The notes: a model not told the origin generated them from the letters alone. A stretch of DNA of 64,000 nt from Anthostomella pinea (GCA_963556695.1 CAUWAG010000004.1:3224001-3288000); one strand, 5' to 3'; positions 32,648 through 46,145 are shown, numbered from the stretch's first letter. Made by a program: numbers and translations.

Positions 32648-33406
32648 GGTGCACGGCAAGCGAAGGCGGAAGGTTCAATCTGCGTCGATTGATGTCGCCA
32701 GTCATGCCAAGGAAGAGGAGAAAGTAATTATTGATGTAGGCGCAGGATAAGAGCAAGTGCAGGACAGCTAAGGCAACGCAAGTTACTGTAAAGGAAGGGC
32801 ACCTATACGAAGGGAAGTGCCTCTTGAGTCTTGAAGGTCCAAAGATTCAAGAAGAGACATGAATCCCGGGCCGGGGCAGGCCAGGCATGCCCATTGGCAT
32901 CAATCGAAGAAATGATGTAGGTGTCGGCAGGTGGCGGTACTTCTCTGCCTGGTACCTGACGTGTGTGGACTAGCGCGAGCTGGTACTTTTTTGAGATGTC
33001 TTAGAGGGGCATGGAGTGGGAGCTGAGGGGTAGCTTTCAGGGCTGCTCCAGCTCGGCTTCATGCAGGATCCCTGTTAGCGAGGGACTGGCCGTTGAATCA
33101 GCTGAGCCAGGTGAGTTGTCGGGCTGTTGACTCAGCCGGCGAAGACATGGGCAGAACTTGTTGACCGCCTACCAGACCTGGCGCATTGCAACCGCTTGGT
33201 ACCTGAGCTCTCCGCCAAGAATTAAATGTTCGTGTGGCCGGGACTGATTGAATATACCCGACTGGACGTCTTATACAAAGCGAATTGCTCGTACCCGTCA
33301 ACATCCCGCCTGCTGCCGCGATCCTTTCGATAGCCGGTGCCTATGAATGACACCTGGTTTCCGTCTCTTCCTATGATGTCCATTCACCTTCCACCCCACC
33401 GCCAAC
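32648..33406. promoter_or_regulatory. Divergent promoter between helicase gene and GCN1
   Basis: 759 bp between start codons of two translation-related genes. No element is confidently recognised. Confidence 0.45.
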
Positions 33407-36400
33407 ATGACTGAAGCGGGTGCGAACGGCGTCGCGAGAGCTGGCCTGGACGAGACCGCGATTAGAGCCGCCCTCTTTACCTCGTCCACCAACACCCGGA
33501 CCTCCCAACTTCGAGCCATTGACGAGAGGCTGAAGCACAAATGTGAGCCAGACCCTGTTCTTGTTCCTGTTACTCTTCCTGGTCCTGTCCCGGTCTGTGT
33601 CGCATATCCGTACGTCGTCCACTGCTGGAGTGCTGACCCGTTGCGCTCTTGCCTGTACAGCTATCGACGAACCCTCCATACGAACGCTTTTGCAGCTTCT
33701 CTTCGAGACTCATACTCTATACGGCGATCGCCCCTCCAGGAGAGCCGTCCAGACATGCCTCTTGTCCATATTTACCACCACGAGCGATACTAGAACCCTT
33801 GCGCCCTTCGTCACCTACATGCGACACGAGTCACACAAACCTGGAATCGCCGCCAACAACGCTTTTGCCCTAGTCGAGTGGTGTTCCATTCTCTTCGGTT
33901 GCATAGCTGACACGCCACTCTGGAATGCCTTTGGACTGGACATCGTTCACACCAACGCTGCTGCCCTTGAGCGATGCTTCCAGCCGCCCACCAGACGGCA
34001 CGTGGCACATTCCGCCTTGGTCATCACACGCCGTGGACTGCGCGCCGCCTTCTGGCGCAATGGCCTCCGAGAGAAGACCGTTCAGGATACCGTTCAGGCT
34101 CTGACAGCCAAGGGAGCCCAACCCGCCGCGAGGAATGCTGTCATGCTTGGTGTTGTTGCTGGCGTCTGTGCCCGCCATGAGCAGGCCAAGGCTGTCTTAG
34201 CTGCCCAGAAACCCGACTACTTCAGCTTCTACGCGCGGGAGGTTATAGGATCACGCACTGCTGTGCCCGCTCACATTGCTACGGGTCTCGGCGATTTCTT
34301 CTCCGCTTTCGTCACTCTAGAGGACCTGAAGAAGGATGTTGTGCCCCCGATCGAGAAGGGTCTCCTGCGAGCCCCCGAAGTTGTGTTAGATGCCTTGGTA
34401 TGCCTGCTTCGTGTGCTCCCGGACGACTTGGACCTCTCCCACATTCTGGGAGGGCACCTTCTGAAACCACTGCTGTCCAACGTCAAGTCGAGTAACCCCA
34501 GCATCCGTGACGGGGTGCTATCTGCTTTCAAGGAAGCGGCATCCCGCAGTCGTGACCCGAAGGTAATCGAGCAGGTTGCTGATGAGGTGCTCAATCCACT
34601 GAAGTCGGGGAAGCTAGCTTCCGCCGATCAGCGCATTCTGCACTCCGAGATGCTTCGGAACCTTGCTCTGTCTAGCTCGGTCGCAACCAAGATAGCTACC
34701 GCTTTACCACCAGTTGCCTCCAAAGAAGGGAATGAGGGAGCTTTGGGCGCCGAGATCTCTGTTGTTAGCCAGGCCTTGTGCCATCTCGTGGATAATGATA
34801 AGGATCTACCAAAGCCAACGGTCGATGCCTTCGTCAAGGGCCTCAGCGACAAGAAGATACCCTCGCGCCGTCTATGGTTACTTCGGACCGGGGAAGTACT
34901 GCTACCCTCTACTAGCAACTTAAAGTCGGTACCAGCCAGCCTCGCCAAATTTGCCGAAGCTGTTGCGGCACCAATGACTGATACGTGGGCCGAAGTCTTG
35001 AAGAACCCTTCCGCTGCTGCTCAAAACGGGTTGATCACTGGCGCGTATGTCTTGTCTACGCTGGCCCTTCAGATGTTGCCCAGAATCGATAGCTCTGCCA
35101 CGAAGGCAATTCTAAAGAAGATTGCGGCCCCGAAGGAATGCCTCGCAGCTGATCCAAAGTCTTCGTTCCTGCTCAACCACAGAGTGTATAGCCGTTTGGC
35201 TACTGAGGATGACTTCGGATGGTTCCTCAGAGCACTCGAGGCTATATTCGCTGATATTACCAAAGCACCGCATTCTTCCCAGGTGGCTTGGTCCCAAGCA
35301 CTTATTTATATCGTCTCATCTGCGGCTGTGCCCCCCAAGCTACGTAAAGAAGCCTGCCAGGTGATTTCTAGACTTTATGCACTCCACCCTCGATCCCTTT
35401 CAGAGATCATGGTGGACGGACTTTGGCGGTGGGTGGAATCCACACAGAGCGGTGAAAAGGACAGCGTCGCTGCCAGTGCCAAACTCGACGAGACTAACTT
35501 GCATCTTGTCTTGCGATCCATCTGCCCTAGTGTCGAGGAGCTCGAGAAGGCTGGTGCCGAGAGAGACCAAGACTTGATGGAGACTCAGATGTGTTCACTA
35601 CTCGTCCTTGCTCGCAGTGACCTGATACCGAGGTCAAACTGGATAGACCTTTGCCTCAGGGTTGGTCTCGACCCTGGGTCTCTGGCACAGAAGTATGAGG
35701 ATATGTTGATACAGCAGGTGATCAAGAAAACAGATTTCAGTCAGAAGGTGAGCTGCAACAGTGTTCAACGTGTCGATGATAAAAGACTAATGAGTTGTCA
35801 GTCAAACGCCATCAAGGCTGCTGCTTGCAACGCGGCTGCTGATCTGGCCTTTGTGGCACCGGAACTCATGACACCGAAAATCATCGAGCTCATTAAGACA
35901 GACTTGGCAACAACAGAGCTCACGGAAATTGGACCCGTCGAGGCTGCTATTTTCCGAACGCCAGAGGGAACGGCTTTCATCGACGTGCTTGCCAAGAAGG
36001 CGCAGACGCTTCCAAACAAGAACACCAAAGACTACGACACACTCAAGTGGGAGGAGGAACTTAGAAGCCAGCTTGCCCAGAAGAAGGGTCTCCAGAAGAA
36101 GCTGTCTGCTGACGAGCAGGCCAAGGTCAGTGCGCAACTGAAGAAGGAATCCGAAATTCGACGTTCCATCCAGCAGCTGGAAGCGCGGCTCATGCGTAGT
36201 GTTGGTATCGTCAAAAGCCTCACTCACGGGCCGCCAACCGAGGCTAACCTCTGGATTGGGCCATCGATCAGTGCACTTTTGGCTGCCATGGAAGCTGGGG
36301 CTTGTCTTATCACGGGCGACGCGGCTCCCTCTGCATACCTAGAGTGCTCTGACAAGGTCACTTCTCGATTGGGAGCTGTCAGACCTTTCATTGGCGTGGC

Positions 36401-39400
36401 GACACTCCGAGCGCTCGGAATCACATCTCTACCCGACAACCTGGTTGAAGAGGACCTGGGAGAATTACTGACTAGAGTCCTCTACCGTCTTCGTTTTGCT
36501 GGCGAGCAGCGGCCATTCGATGCCGTGTCCGTTATTTACATGCTATCCTTGATTTTTGTGATCCTGCGGAAGGGCGGCATAGGAGCCGACGTCGAGGAAC
36601 GAGATACGCAGTTGGTTCTGGCGGTGGAGTTTCTCACCTCCCACACGCATATTTGTGCTGATGAAACCATTCCGAGGGCTGATCTAATCTCCATACTGGT
36701 GTCATCTATGCAGCGGTATAACCAGCACTACAAGATCATCAAGGATTGTTTCTCAGACATGGTGCGCTGTGTTGCTCCCAACATCAACAGAACCGAGATA
36801 TCCGTGCTCGTCAAGGGTACAATTGTAGCGCAGGCCTCTGTTCGCGAGACGGTACTGCAAGCAATCAGCGCCGAGGTCGACATGAGCGATCTGGACTTTT
36901 CGGAAGAAATATGGATTGCTTGCCATGACGACGTCGTGGAGAATGCCGACCTCGGGCACGATATCTGGGACGAGAGCGGCTTCGAGATATTCAAGGACGT
37001 ACCGTTCAAAATGCTTTCGTATGTTGAGAGCGAAGATGTTCAGCTACGTAGAGCAGCAGCACGATCCCTGGCCGAAGCGTGCAAAGCCTATCCGGCCACG
37101 ATCGAGGACATATTGCAGAGGCTTCGCTCCTCGTATGCAGAGTTGGCTAAGGCACGGGTGACCCAGCTGGATCAGTATGGGATGCCCAGAAAGACGGACC
37201 TATCTGATCCCTGGGAGGCGCGGCATGGTATCGCTGTTGCTTTCAAGGAACTTGCTGCTCATTTGCAGAAATCGCAAATCGACGACTATTTCAGCTTCTT
37301 AATCGAAGGCGGGCCGCTGGGAGACCAGAACGCCACGGTCCGTAGCGAGATGCTCGAAGCTGCTATTGTAGCCATCGATCTTCACGGCAAAGCGTTTGTG
37401 GATAAGCTGATGAAGACCTTCGAGCGCACTCTGGGGGCGCCAGACAAGGGCTCGGATGCTGCAGACCGCGTCAACGAGGCTGTCATCATCATGTACGGGG
37501 CTCTGGCTAGGCATCTGAAGCCTGGTGACGCCAAGATTCCGGTCGTCATCGAAAGGCTGCTGGCTACCCTGAGCACCCCGTCCGAAACAGTACAATACGC
37601 AGTTGCAGACTGCCTTCCACCTCTGGTCCGGTCCAGTGGCGACAAATCATCCAAATACTTTAGCCAGGTGCTGGACACGCTTCTGACCTCCAAGAACTAT
37701 GCAGAGAAGCGCGGCGCTGCGTATGGACTTGGTGGCCTAGTTCTTGGACGGGGTGTATCGGTATTGCGAGATCAACGCATCCTTATAAGCCTCAAGAGCG
37801 CCGCGGAGAACAAAAAGGAGTCACAGCAACGCGAGGGAGCTTTTCTCGGGTTTGAGCTGTTGGCCACGATACTTGGTCGACTATTTGAGCCGTATGCTAT
37901 GCAAATCGTGCCTCAGCTTCTCACTGGTTTCGGCGACAACAGCGCAGATGTGCGGGACGCGTGCTTAGCAGCTGCGAAAGCATGCTTCGCCAAGCTAAGC
38001 TCATACGGCGTGAAGCAAATCTTACCAACGCTTCTCAACGGTCTCGACGACGACCAGTGGCGTAGCAAGCGTGGAGCCTGCGACCTGCTAGGTGCCATGG
38101 CGTACTTGGATCCCCAGCAACTAGCACAGAGCCTACCCGATATCATACCACCACTTACCGGTGTTCTGAACGACAGCCACAAGGAGGTGCGAGCTGGGGC
38201 CAACAAGAGCTTGAAAAGGTTCGGCGAAGTTATCGAGAACCCCGAGGTCAAGAGCCTGGTTGACATCTTGCTCAAGGCTCTGAGTGATCCGACCAAGTAC
38301 ACAGACACTGCTCTGGACGCTCTGATCAAGGTCCAATTCGTGCACTACCTCGACGCCCCCTCGCTAGCCCTTGTGACCAGAATCCTTCAGCGAGGTTTGG
38401 GTGATCGTTCCAATACGAAGCGCAAGGCATCTCAAGTTATTGGTAGTCTCGCGCACTTGACGGAACGCAAAGACCTCATGGCACATCTCCCCGTGCTCGT
38501 CTCTGGACTCAAGGTGGCGGCAGTCGATCCCGTTCCCACAACACGTGCAACCGCTTCACGCGCCTTGGGCTCACTCGTCGAGAAGCTTGGCGAAGATGCT
38601 TTGCCAGATCTCATCCCCGGTCTTATGCAAACTCTCAAGTCGGATACCGGGGCTGGAGACCGTCTCGGCTCTGCACAAGCCCTCAGCGAGGTTCTGGCAG
38701 GCCTGGGCACTACGAGGCTGGAGGAAACCCTGCCCACTATACTCCAGAATGTGGAATCATCCAAGCCTGCCGTCAGGGAAGGATTCATGTCACTATTCAT
38801 TTTCTTGCCGGTCTGCTTTGGTAACAGCTTCGCCAACTACCTCGGCAAGATTATTCCACCTATTCTTGCTGGACTTGCAGACGATATCGAGTCGATCCGC
38901 GAGACTGCCTTGCGAGCTGGTCGCCTCCTGGTCAAGAACTTTGCTTCGAGAGCTGTGGATCTGCTACTTCCGGAGCTAGAGCGAGGACTAGCAGATGACA
39001 GCTACAGGATTCGTCTGAGCTCCGTCGAGCTAGTGGGTGACCTTCTCTTCAATCTTACGGGCATCACCGGTAATGCGGACGCCGAAGACGAAGAGGAAAA
39101 CGCGAAGGAAGCTGGTGCCTCCCTGCGGGAAGTCCTCGGAGAGGAGAAGCGGAACAAGATCCTTTCTGCTCTGTACATTTGCCGTTGCGATACTGCAGGT
39201 GCCGTTCGCGCCGCTGCTATAGCAGTGTGGAAAGCTCTGGTTGCTACGCCTCGAACCCTCAAGGAGCTCACGCCGACTCTCACGCAGCTCATTATTCGCC
39301 GGCTTGGCAGCTCTAATATGGAACACAAGGTGATCGCCAGCAACGCCTTGGGAGAACTGATCCGAAAGGCCGGCGACAGCGTCCTGTCAACCTTACTACC

Positions 39401-41667
39401 AACACTGGAGGAAGGCCTCCAGACATCTACGGACATAGATGCCAAACAGGGCATCTGCCTGGCATTGAAGGAGCTGATCGCATCAGCCTCGGAAGAGGCT
39501 TTGGAAGACCACGAGAAGACGTTGATATCTGTCGTGCGGACTGCTCTCACAGACTCGGACGAGGACGTTCGGGAGGCTGCCGCCGAGGCCTTCGACTCGC
39601 TGCAGCAGATCCTAGGCAAGCGCGCGATTGATCAGGTTCTGCCATACTTACTCAACCTCTTGCGCACCGAGGATGAAGCGGACAATGCCCTTTCTGCTCT
39701 CCTGACACTCCTCACCGAGACAACGCGATCCAACATTATCCTGCCAAACCTCATTCCGACGCTAATCACACCTCCGATATCAGCCTTCAACGCCAAGGCA
39801 CTGGCATCCTTGTCTCGGGTGGCGGGCACAGCCATGAACCGACGGCTGCCGAACATCATAAACTCTCTCATGGACAGCATCGTTAATACAAAGGACGAAG
39901 AACTCGGCAGCGAGCTAGAAAGCTCCTTCGACACCGTGATCCAATCCATTGACGAATATGATGGACTCAACACGGTCATGAATGTGCTTTTGCAGCTTGT
40001 GAAGAATGACGATCACCGTAAGCGTGCGGTCACTGCCGCTCGGCTTGCCAAGTTCTTCGCTAGTTCTGGGGTCGACTACTCGCGCTACAACCAAGACATC
40101 ATCCGCGCTCTTCTTATATCATTCGACGACCGAGACAAGGAGGTCGTCAAGGCAGCATGGACAGCATTCAGCGAGTTCACCAAGCACCTCAAGAAAGAGG
40201 AGATGGAGGCTCTGGTGCCGTCCACGAGACAAACCTTGCTGCAAGTTGGTGTTGCCGGCTCGAATCTTCCAGGCTTCGAATTGCCGAAGGGCATCGGCGC
40301 CATCCTACCCATCTTCCTCCAGGGTCTTATGAATGGTACCGCCGAGCAGAGAACTAGCGCGGCTCTGGCCATCTCGGATATTGTCGACCGGACGAGCGAA
40401 AGCTCGCTCAAACCCTTTGTGACTCAAATCACCGGTCCTCTCATTCGTGTTGTATCCGAGAGGTCCACGGATGTGAAGGCCGCCATTCTCCTTACCCTCA
40501 ACAACCTGCTCGAGAAGATGCCGACAGCCCTGAAACCATTCCTTCCCCAGTTGCAACGAACCTTTGCGAGGTCGTTGGCGGACACGACCAGCGAGGTGCT
40601 GCGTTCGCGGGCTGCCAAGGCGCTGGGTACTCTGATCAAGTTCACGCCACGTGTCGATCCTCTGATAGCAGAGCTGGTCACGGGGGCAAAGACAACAGAT
40701 GCCGGCGTCAAGGCGGCCATGGTGAAGGCGCTGTACGAAGTCGTCAGCAAGGCAGGGGCCAACATGGGCGAAAGCTCGCGGACGGCGGTGCTAGGGCTCA
40801 TCGACATGGAGACCGAGACAAAGGATGGAGCGATGATAGTAACGAATGCCAAGCTACTGGCTGCACTCCTTAAGAATGTGCCGGCCGAGGCGGCATTCGG
40901 ACTACTGAAGAATCGTGTTGCCACCACTCACTTTACTGACGCGTCGGTGCTTGCTCTGAACGCCGTCTTTGTAGAGTCAGCGAAGATCCTACTCGACAGT
41001 CCGTTGGCCGAGGACTTGCCCGATCTCCTTAGCCAGGGCATGTCGAACAAGAACGTAGGTCTGGCCCTGAATTCCCACCAAACCATCGTGCGTCTGCTAA
41101 CAAACCCACCAGCTCTTCGTCGCGGACAATAGCATCCTCGCAACCGGCAAATATCTGTTATCAGAATCGCCAAAGTCATTCGAGATGACCAAGCCCATAT
41201 TCTCAAAACTGGCAGCCATAATTGGGCCCGGGAACCCGTCCGACTCCCGCCGTGTCGCGCTAGTCGTCGTGCGCACCGTCTCACGCGCAAATATGGACAT
41301 GGTCCGCCCACACTTGGCGCTGCTTGCGCCGCCGGTGTTCGCGTCGGTGCGTGACCCCGTGATTCCGGTCAAGCTGGCTGCCGAGGCCGCCTTCGTCGAG
41401 CTGTTCGGTGTGGTCGATGAGGAAGCCAAGGTGTTTGAGAAGTACATGGGCGGCGCTGGAGGCGAACTCCCGGCCAACACCAAGAGGAGCATGCAGGACT
41501 ATTTCAAGCGGGTGGCTATACGGCTGGGTAACCAGGCCAGAGAGAGGAAAGAGGCCGAAGGCGGCCAAGGTGGATTGGGACTGACCAATGATGAGGTTGA
41601 GGACGAGAAGGAGATCTGGAGCGTAGGGGCCGTTGAGCTCGGAGGGGGCGTGTTCTCGCAGGAATAG
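33407..41667 (+). CDS. GCN1: Gcn1, activator of the eIF2-alpha kinase Gcn2
   Basis: Four exons: 33407-33542, 33661-35747, 35802-41054 and 41113-41667, giving 2676 aa, about the size of yeast Gcn1. The whole protein is HEAT-like helical repeats. The region around 1330-1650, with DDDQWRSKRGACDLLGAM and SDPTKYTDTALDALIKVQFV, is the eEF3-like part; the C-terminal third contains the Gcn2 RWD-binding region. Gcn1 binds colliding or stalled ribosomes with Gcn20 and passes the uncharged-tRNA signal to Gcn2. The end (KRSMQDYFKRVAIRLGNQA, EKEIWSVG) is typical of fungal Gcn1. The last intron (41055-41112; GTAGGT, GCTAAC, CACCAG) is needed to reach it; reading through gives a premature stop at 41130. The second intron (35748-35801) is 54 nt and has no stop. 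Confidence 0.94.
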
Positions 41668-42312
41668 GATTTGAAAAATAGCAACTGATTTTTGGACGCG
41701 AAGGTGCATCATCGGTGTTGTACATATCATGGTAGACAAGACAATGCGATGATCAAGAGATGAGGCATGTTCGATGATAGCATCTTTCAGATACAACCCA
41801 GGATGGTGTTCCAAGGCGCTGCGTTTTCGTCACTTGGTGAATGCAGGCCTGAACCAATGAAGGCCATCTAAGACCAGCGGGAAAGGAGAAAGTGAATTTG
41901 GAGACATTACCAACACCCCTTACCATGGCCCAAAGTTATCAGGCATATTTGACTGCTTCATATGAAAATGATCTGAAGTGGTCGCATAGACTCTTGGTAG
42001 ATTGTCTTCAATTCATGGGGGAGGGGACCCCTTGGAAGCCAAGCCCCTATCCAGTTACAGTGGAGACAAAGTACTCATCGATCGGTACAGCGCACAGACC
42101 ACTTTGAGCCAGCTCGCAAGTCACGTGATCCACCACATGCCCTCTTCGCTTAGTCGGACCAATCGGTTCTAAAGTCCACAACCCAAATCTTCCCTGGCTC
42201 GCAGAAATTGTTCTCGTGCAAAGATCGAGAGGGGCCTTCCCGATTCTACTACAACCTCAGCCGACTAACAACAGCAGCACAACTTGACCATCACTACGCA
42301 TCCGAATTTAAG
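41668..42312. promoter_or_regulatory. GCN1 3' region and RPL19 promoter/leader
   Basis: The right half is the presumed RPL19 promoter. It has a GTCACGTGATC stretch (about 42120-42130) containing CACGTG, and an A/C-rich leader just before the split start codon. Nothing else is seen. Confidence 0.45.
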
Positions 42313-43227
42313 ATGTAAGTCTATGCCCATCACGCCCTGCAGCCTGCGCCGACACAATCGTCCGCTGTGCCCGTTTTTCCGTTGCCTCCCAACAGCAGCC
42401 GTACCGAATGTCCGTCCCACAGCGCCCCCGAAAGCCATCGTCATCGATATCGCCCGCACCCGACTCGTTCACGATACCTACCGTAATGAATACCGCGCTG
42501 ACAGTGTCCTCTCCAATAGGGTCAACCTTCGCACTCAGAAGCGCCTTGCGGCGTCGGTCATCGGATGCGGAAAGCGCAAGGTCTGGCTGGACCCCAACGA
42601 GGTCAGCGAGATCTCCAACGCCAACTCCCGCCAAACCATCCGAAAGCTGGTCAGCGATGGCCTCATCATCCGCAAGCCCGTCACCATGCACTCGAGATCC
42701 CGAGCCCGCGAGCTGAACCTTGCCCGACGTGACGGCCGACATCGTGGTTTCGGAAAGAGAAAGGGTACCGCCGATGCTCGCATGCCTCAGTACGTTAAAC
42801 TCTACCCGATCGAGATTGGTGGACTACAAGTCGAATGAATGATAGCTGACTGTCTGGGATAGGCAAGTTCTGTGGATGCGACGTCTCCGAGTCCTCCGAC
42901 GTCTACTTGTCAAGTACCGTGCCAGCGGCAAGATCGACAAGCACCTGTACCACGAGCTGTACCACTCCAGCAAGGGTAACGCCTTCAAGCACAAGAGAGC
43001 CCTCGTTGAGCACGTACGTCATGATACCTTCTGCTGGTAATTTTCGGGATGAGGCGTTCTGACAGACATAACTACAGATCCACCGCGCCAAGGCCGAGAA
43101 GGCCCGTGAGCGTGCCCTCGAGGAGGAGATGACCGCCAAGAGACAGAAGAACAAGGCGGCTCGCGAGCGCAAGATGGAGAGACAGACGGCCAAGCGCAAT
43201 GCACTGGCCGGTGAGGATGAGGAATGA
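42313..43227 (+). CDS. RPL19: 60S ribosomal protein eL19
   Basis: Four exons: 42313-42314 (only AT), 42520-42789, 42863-43013 and 43078-43227, giving 190 aa. The start codon is split: AT, then an intron with GTAAGT...GCTGAC...AATAG, then G, followed by [18 protein letters not shown]. This is the only way to give the highly conserved N-terminus an ATG. The protein shows the eL19 pattern throughout: [54 protein letters not shown] and a basic C-terminal helix. eL19 forms an inter-subunit bridge of the ribosome. Intron 2 is 73 nt and intron 3 64 nt. Confidence 0.95.
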
Positions 43228-45435
43228 GGAGCGTGCGGTGACACAGACATGTGCACATAATCCAGCCAGACAGATCGGCTAGAGATGTTGTCATATGGAC
43301 ACGGGAATCTGACACGGCTGCATTCGGAGTATATGGTTGGGTCTCTATTTCCGCCCTTCGGTCATGATGCGTCTACCGCCGGGCTTTGCATGTATGGCAT
43401 TGAGAACCGGAATAAATGATGCTTGACGCCTGCAACTTCCACAACCGAGCGACCTACCCCAATGGATCATTGAATTGTTCGTGTGCTCGAAGTTGAAAGG
43501 TCTGACTGGTATATAACCAACCATGGGTCTTAGTGAGGTTGTATGGATACCAATGTTCGTATGACGGAGCAAATACGAGCTTGTAGACGCGAGGTAGGGA
43601 GCTCAGGCCCGTCAGTATGGGCAGATACGTCTCTCATTCGGGGTAATGGGCAAAGCGCACACAGGTCGCAACGATGCGAAGCATGATTGTCCCGCGAAGA
43701 CTCGCACAATCACGGAATTGTACTCATTTATTTACGACATCCACAGGATAATTACGTGCTCCGCCATAAGAACCTCGCCTTCAAGCAGTTGGTGTTGAAA
43801 AGTCTACTATCAATCGGGAGCAGCCCAACCTGCTTGTTGTTGCCTTGACAGGTAAGGATATGTATGGACTATCCGCCTAGACTACGGTACTCTTCTCCTC
43901 GGCTTTGTTCCGAATAGCAACGCGGGTGCCGGAGAAGGGTCTAACACCAGTGCTTTCTGTGCCACGCGTTTGGCATCTCTTCAGTGCCAAAGTCCTCAGT
44001 CAGACGAATCGGGTTCTTGAGGTGTATCGTCGTAGGGGAAGGGGGGACGGGAGACCTGACGAAAGAAGAGGCGAGAAGTCCTTCCTTTGGGTACCCAGAC
44101 GAGACAGCATGTTCTCGCCAAATTCTTGACCAATGCCTGTGATCGAGCGAGCGCCTTGGATGCAAGATCGTTGTCGTTGTGGCCATCCATCCATCCATCC
44201 GTCGGCTGCGGGAAAGTCGTCCTTGTGAGCTGCAGCCATGGCACGAGACTGAGTACGTAAGGCAGTGTGCTGCGCTTCTTGCCAGCGAGAGCGGCGAAAT
44301 GCACGGTGGCTTGAGGCCTCCAAGCATCTGGACAAATATATATAAACATGCCTGCTGTTTGACTTACGTTGTACGTATGCCTAAGCGTTGGGCGAGCGCC
44401 AGCGAACTCCGAGCCGCCACCAAATTACTCTCTTATTTTTCAATTCTTTCTCTTCCTTGCCGAGAGAGTCGTAGTCCCAGGGGGGCGTGAGCGCCGCGCG
44501 AAAGGTCCCAAGAACAGAGGAGGAGGAGCTTTATTGATTGGGGAGGGAGCAGGAGGCAACGTACCCGTACTTTTTCATCGTCGTATGCGAGCTGGACTTC
44601 CGCCAGGATGGTCTGGGTGACGGCTCGGAACTCTCTTCCTGGGGCCGCGATTGGTTGACACGGCCACATTTTGTTTCGGCGAAGCAGCAGCTTGATACTG
44701 TGCTGGTCAAGTGGTCGGAATGACTTAGGACTGACCTTGTCCTCTTCCTCTGCTCTTTCTTTGTGCGGCTGTCTCAAGCAGCTGCCGTACACAATGTTAG
44801 CAATATGGACAGAGGGATACTCGGACGGTAAATATAGAACTCGGGCTATGTCGGAGGCGATCTGCCGGGTTTCTGCGGCTTTGGGAGTCTGGTCCGGGTT
44901 TCCTTGGTCATGTCCTTTGGATGATCGAGCGTCGTGAGAGACGAGGGATGAAGATTATGTGCCGTCCTTCGAAGGCGGAGAATAGCAAGGCGAAGATAAA
45001 AGCTGCTTGGGTGGTAGAAAGGAGGTGCCTGAGGACTACATGACAAGGCTTTCATAACTATTGTGAAGAAGTCCCGTGGTGAACTTGCAGTCAACATCCA
45101 ATATATTGCAAACCGATACATATACGTAATATATGTGTATAAAGAACATGTAACCACCTACGTTCTATTATCCAAGGGGCTCATGGTAACGACGATAAAG
45201 TTGCATTTGTACTCATGATGTTGATTATTCGCGGACGTCGAGCCAGTAGTGGTATTGCTTAAATCCCCCAAGTTGGCTTGGTCCTCTTGCCATTCAGAGG
45301 ATCACCTGGCTCAGATATTAATCATTAACTCAGATATACACCAGACGACCGTTTAATCCCATTCGGATTCGTCTCGTCCATGTTCGCCGCAACATCCAGC
45401 CAAGACCCGCTGCTCTCGTGATCCCTCATGGCTTC
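43228..45435. other. Intergenic, no supportable gene
   Basis: A TCCA microsatellite lies at about 44183-44200. The longest frames (minus 43941-44327 and 44433-44792) are overlapping and lack motifs. An A/T-rich stretch at about 45090-45170 may belong to untranslated or spacer DNA. Confidence 0.4.
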
Positions 45436-46145
45436 TCAAGCACACAGGGTAGCCTCCAAGTTGACGGGCTGCGGGCAGCCATAGACCTTCTTCATCGCAG
45501 GGGTGCTGTAGCAGTCCGCCGCACCAGCGTCACAGTCGAACACCTGGCAGCCATCGCCCGGGGTGAGGATGTTGTGCGACTTGCTGAAGGGGTTTCCCCA
45601 TTCCCTGTCACACGCTCAGTCAGTAAAGGTGCTGCAGTTCACCCGCAAATCGAAAGCAATATTGGCAACTCACGAGCTGAGCTCATCTGGTGGCAGAAGT
45701 GTCAGTTTAGAAGTTCAATAATTGGACATATCAGGATATTGAACTTACAGTAAGCGTAATCAGGAGTCTCGGTGAAGGAGTAGCCAAAGAACAGCGGCGT
45801 GCTCAGCGCCTTGTCAGTGGCCAGCTTGATGGTCTATCTCTACAGTCAGCTTCCACCATCCCAGGTCATCACGGTACCAGGACGAGGACGAACCGAGCCA
45901 GCTGCATGAAAGTCCTCAGCGTAACGCCCGCCAGGAGCGAGGGTAGTCAGGGTGCCCGCGGCGCTACCGTCGAAAGGAAACGATTGAACATAGACATTCG
46001 AGGTACAAGAGTTGACAACGACGGCCTGTTGACGAGTGTCAGTTCGTGTCTAAGGGGATGACTACCCGGAGATACTGACCTGTTGGGCAGAGACGCTGCT
46101 GGCGGCGATGGCAGCGCCCAAGATGCAAGCGACGTATGACTTCAT
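45436..46145 (-). CDS. Secreted BYS1/CetA-like (thaumatin-like) protein
   Basis: Five exons on the minus strand: 46145-46080, 46025-45894, 45833-45749, 45686-45674 (13 nt) and 45604-45436; 154 aa. Exon 1 encodes exactly a signal peptide (MKSYVACILGAAIAASSVSA, then QQ). The mature part has a beta-rich pattern (AVVVNSCTSNVYVQSF; TLTTLAPGGRYAEDFH; TIKLATD; TPLFFGYSF) and an end with paired cysteines (DGCQVFDC, ADCY, YGCP, ATLC). This matches the BYS1/CetA family, small secreted thaumatin-like proteins tied in fungi to dimorphism or stress; biochemical role unsettled. The 13-nt exon and the following acceptor (ACAG/GGAATGG) were chosen because only they keep phase. Six cysteines would allow three disulfides. 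Confidence 0.8.

Noticed and set aside
41055..41184. Apparent frameshift near the 3' end of GCN1
   Set aside because: A 58-nt intron with GTAGGT, GCTAAC and CACCAG restores the frame exactly and joins conserved sequence, so the gene is intact.
42315..42519. snoRNA in RPL19 intron 1
   Set aside because: No box C (RTGATGA) near the 5' end and no terminal stem seen.
43941..44792. Minus-strand open frames in the RPL19 downstream gap
   Set aside because: Overlapping frames in several phases, no domain, microsatellite inside.
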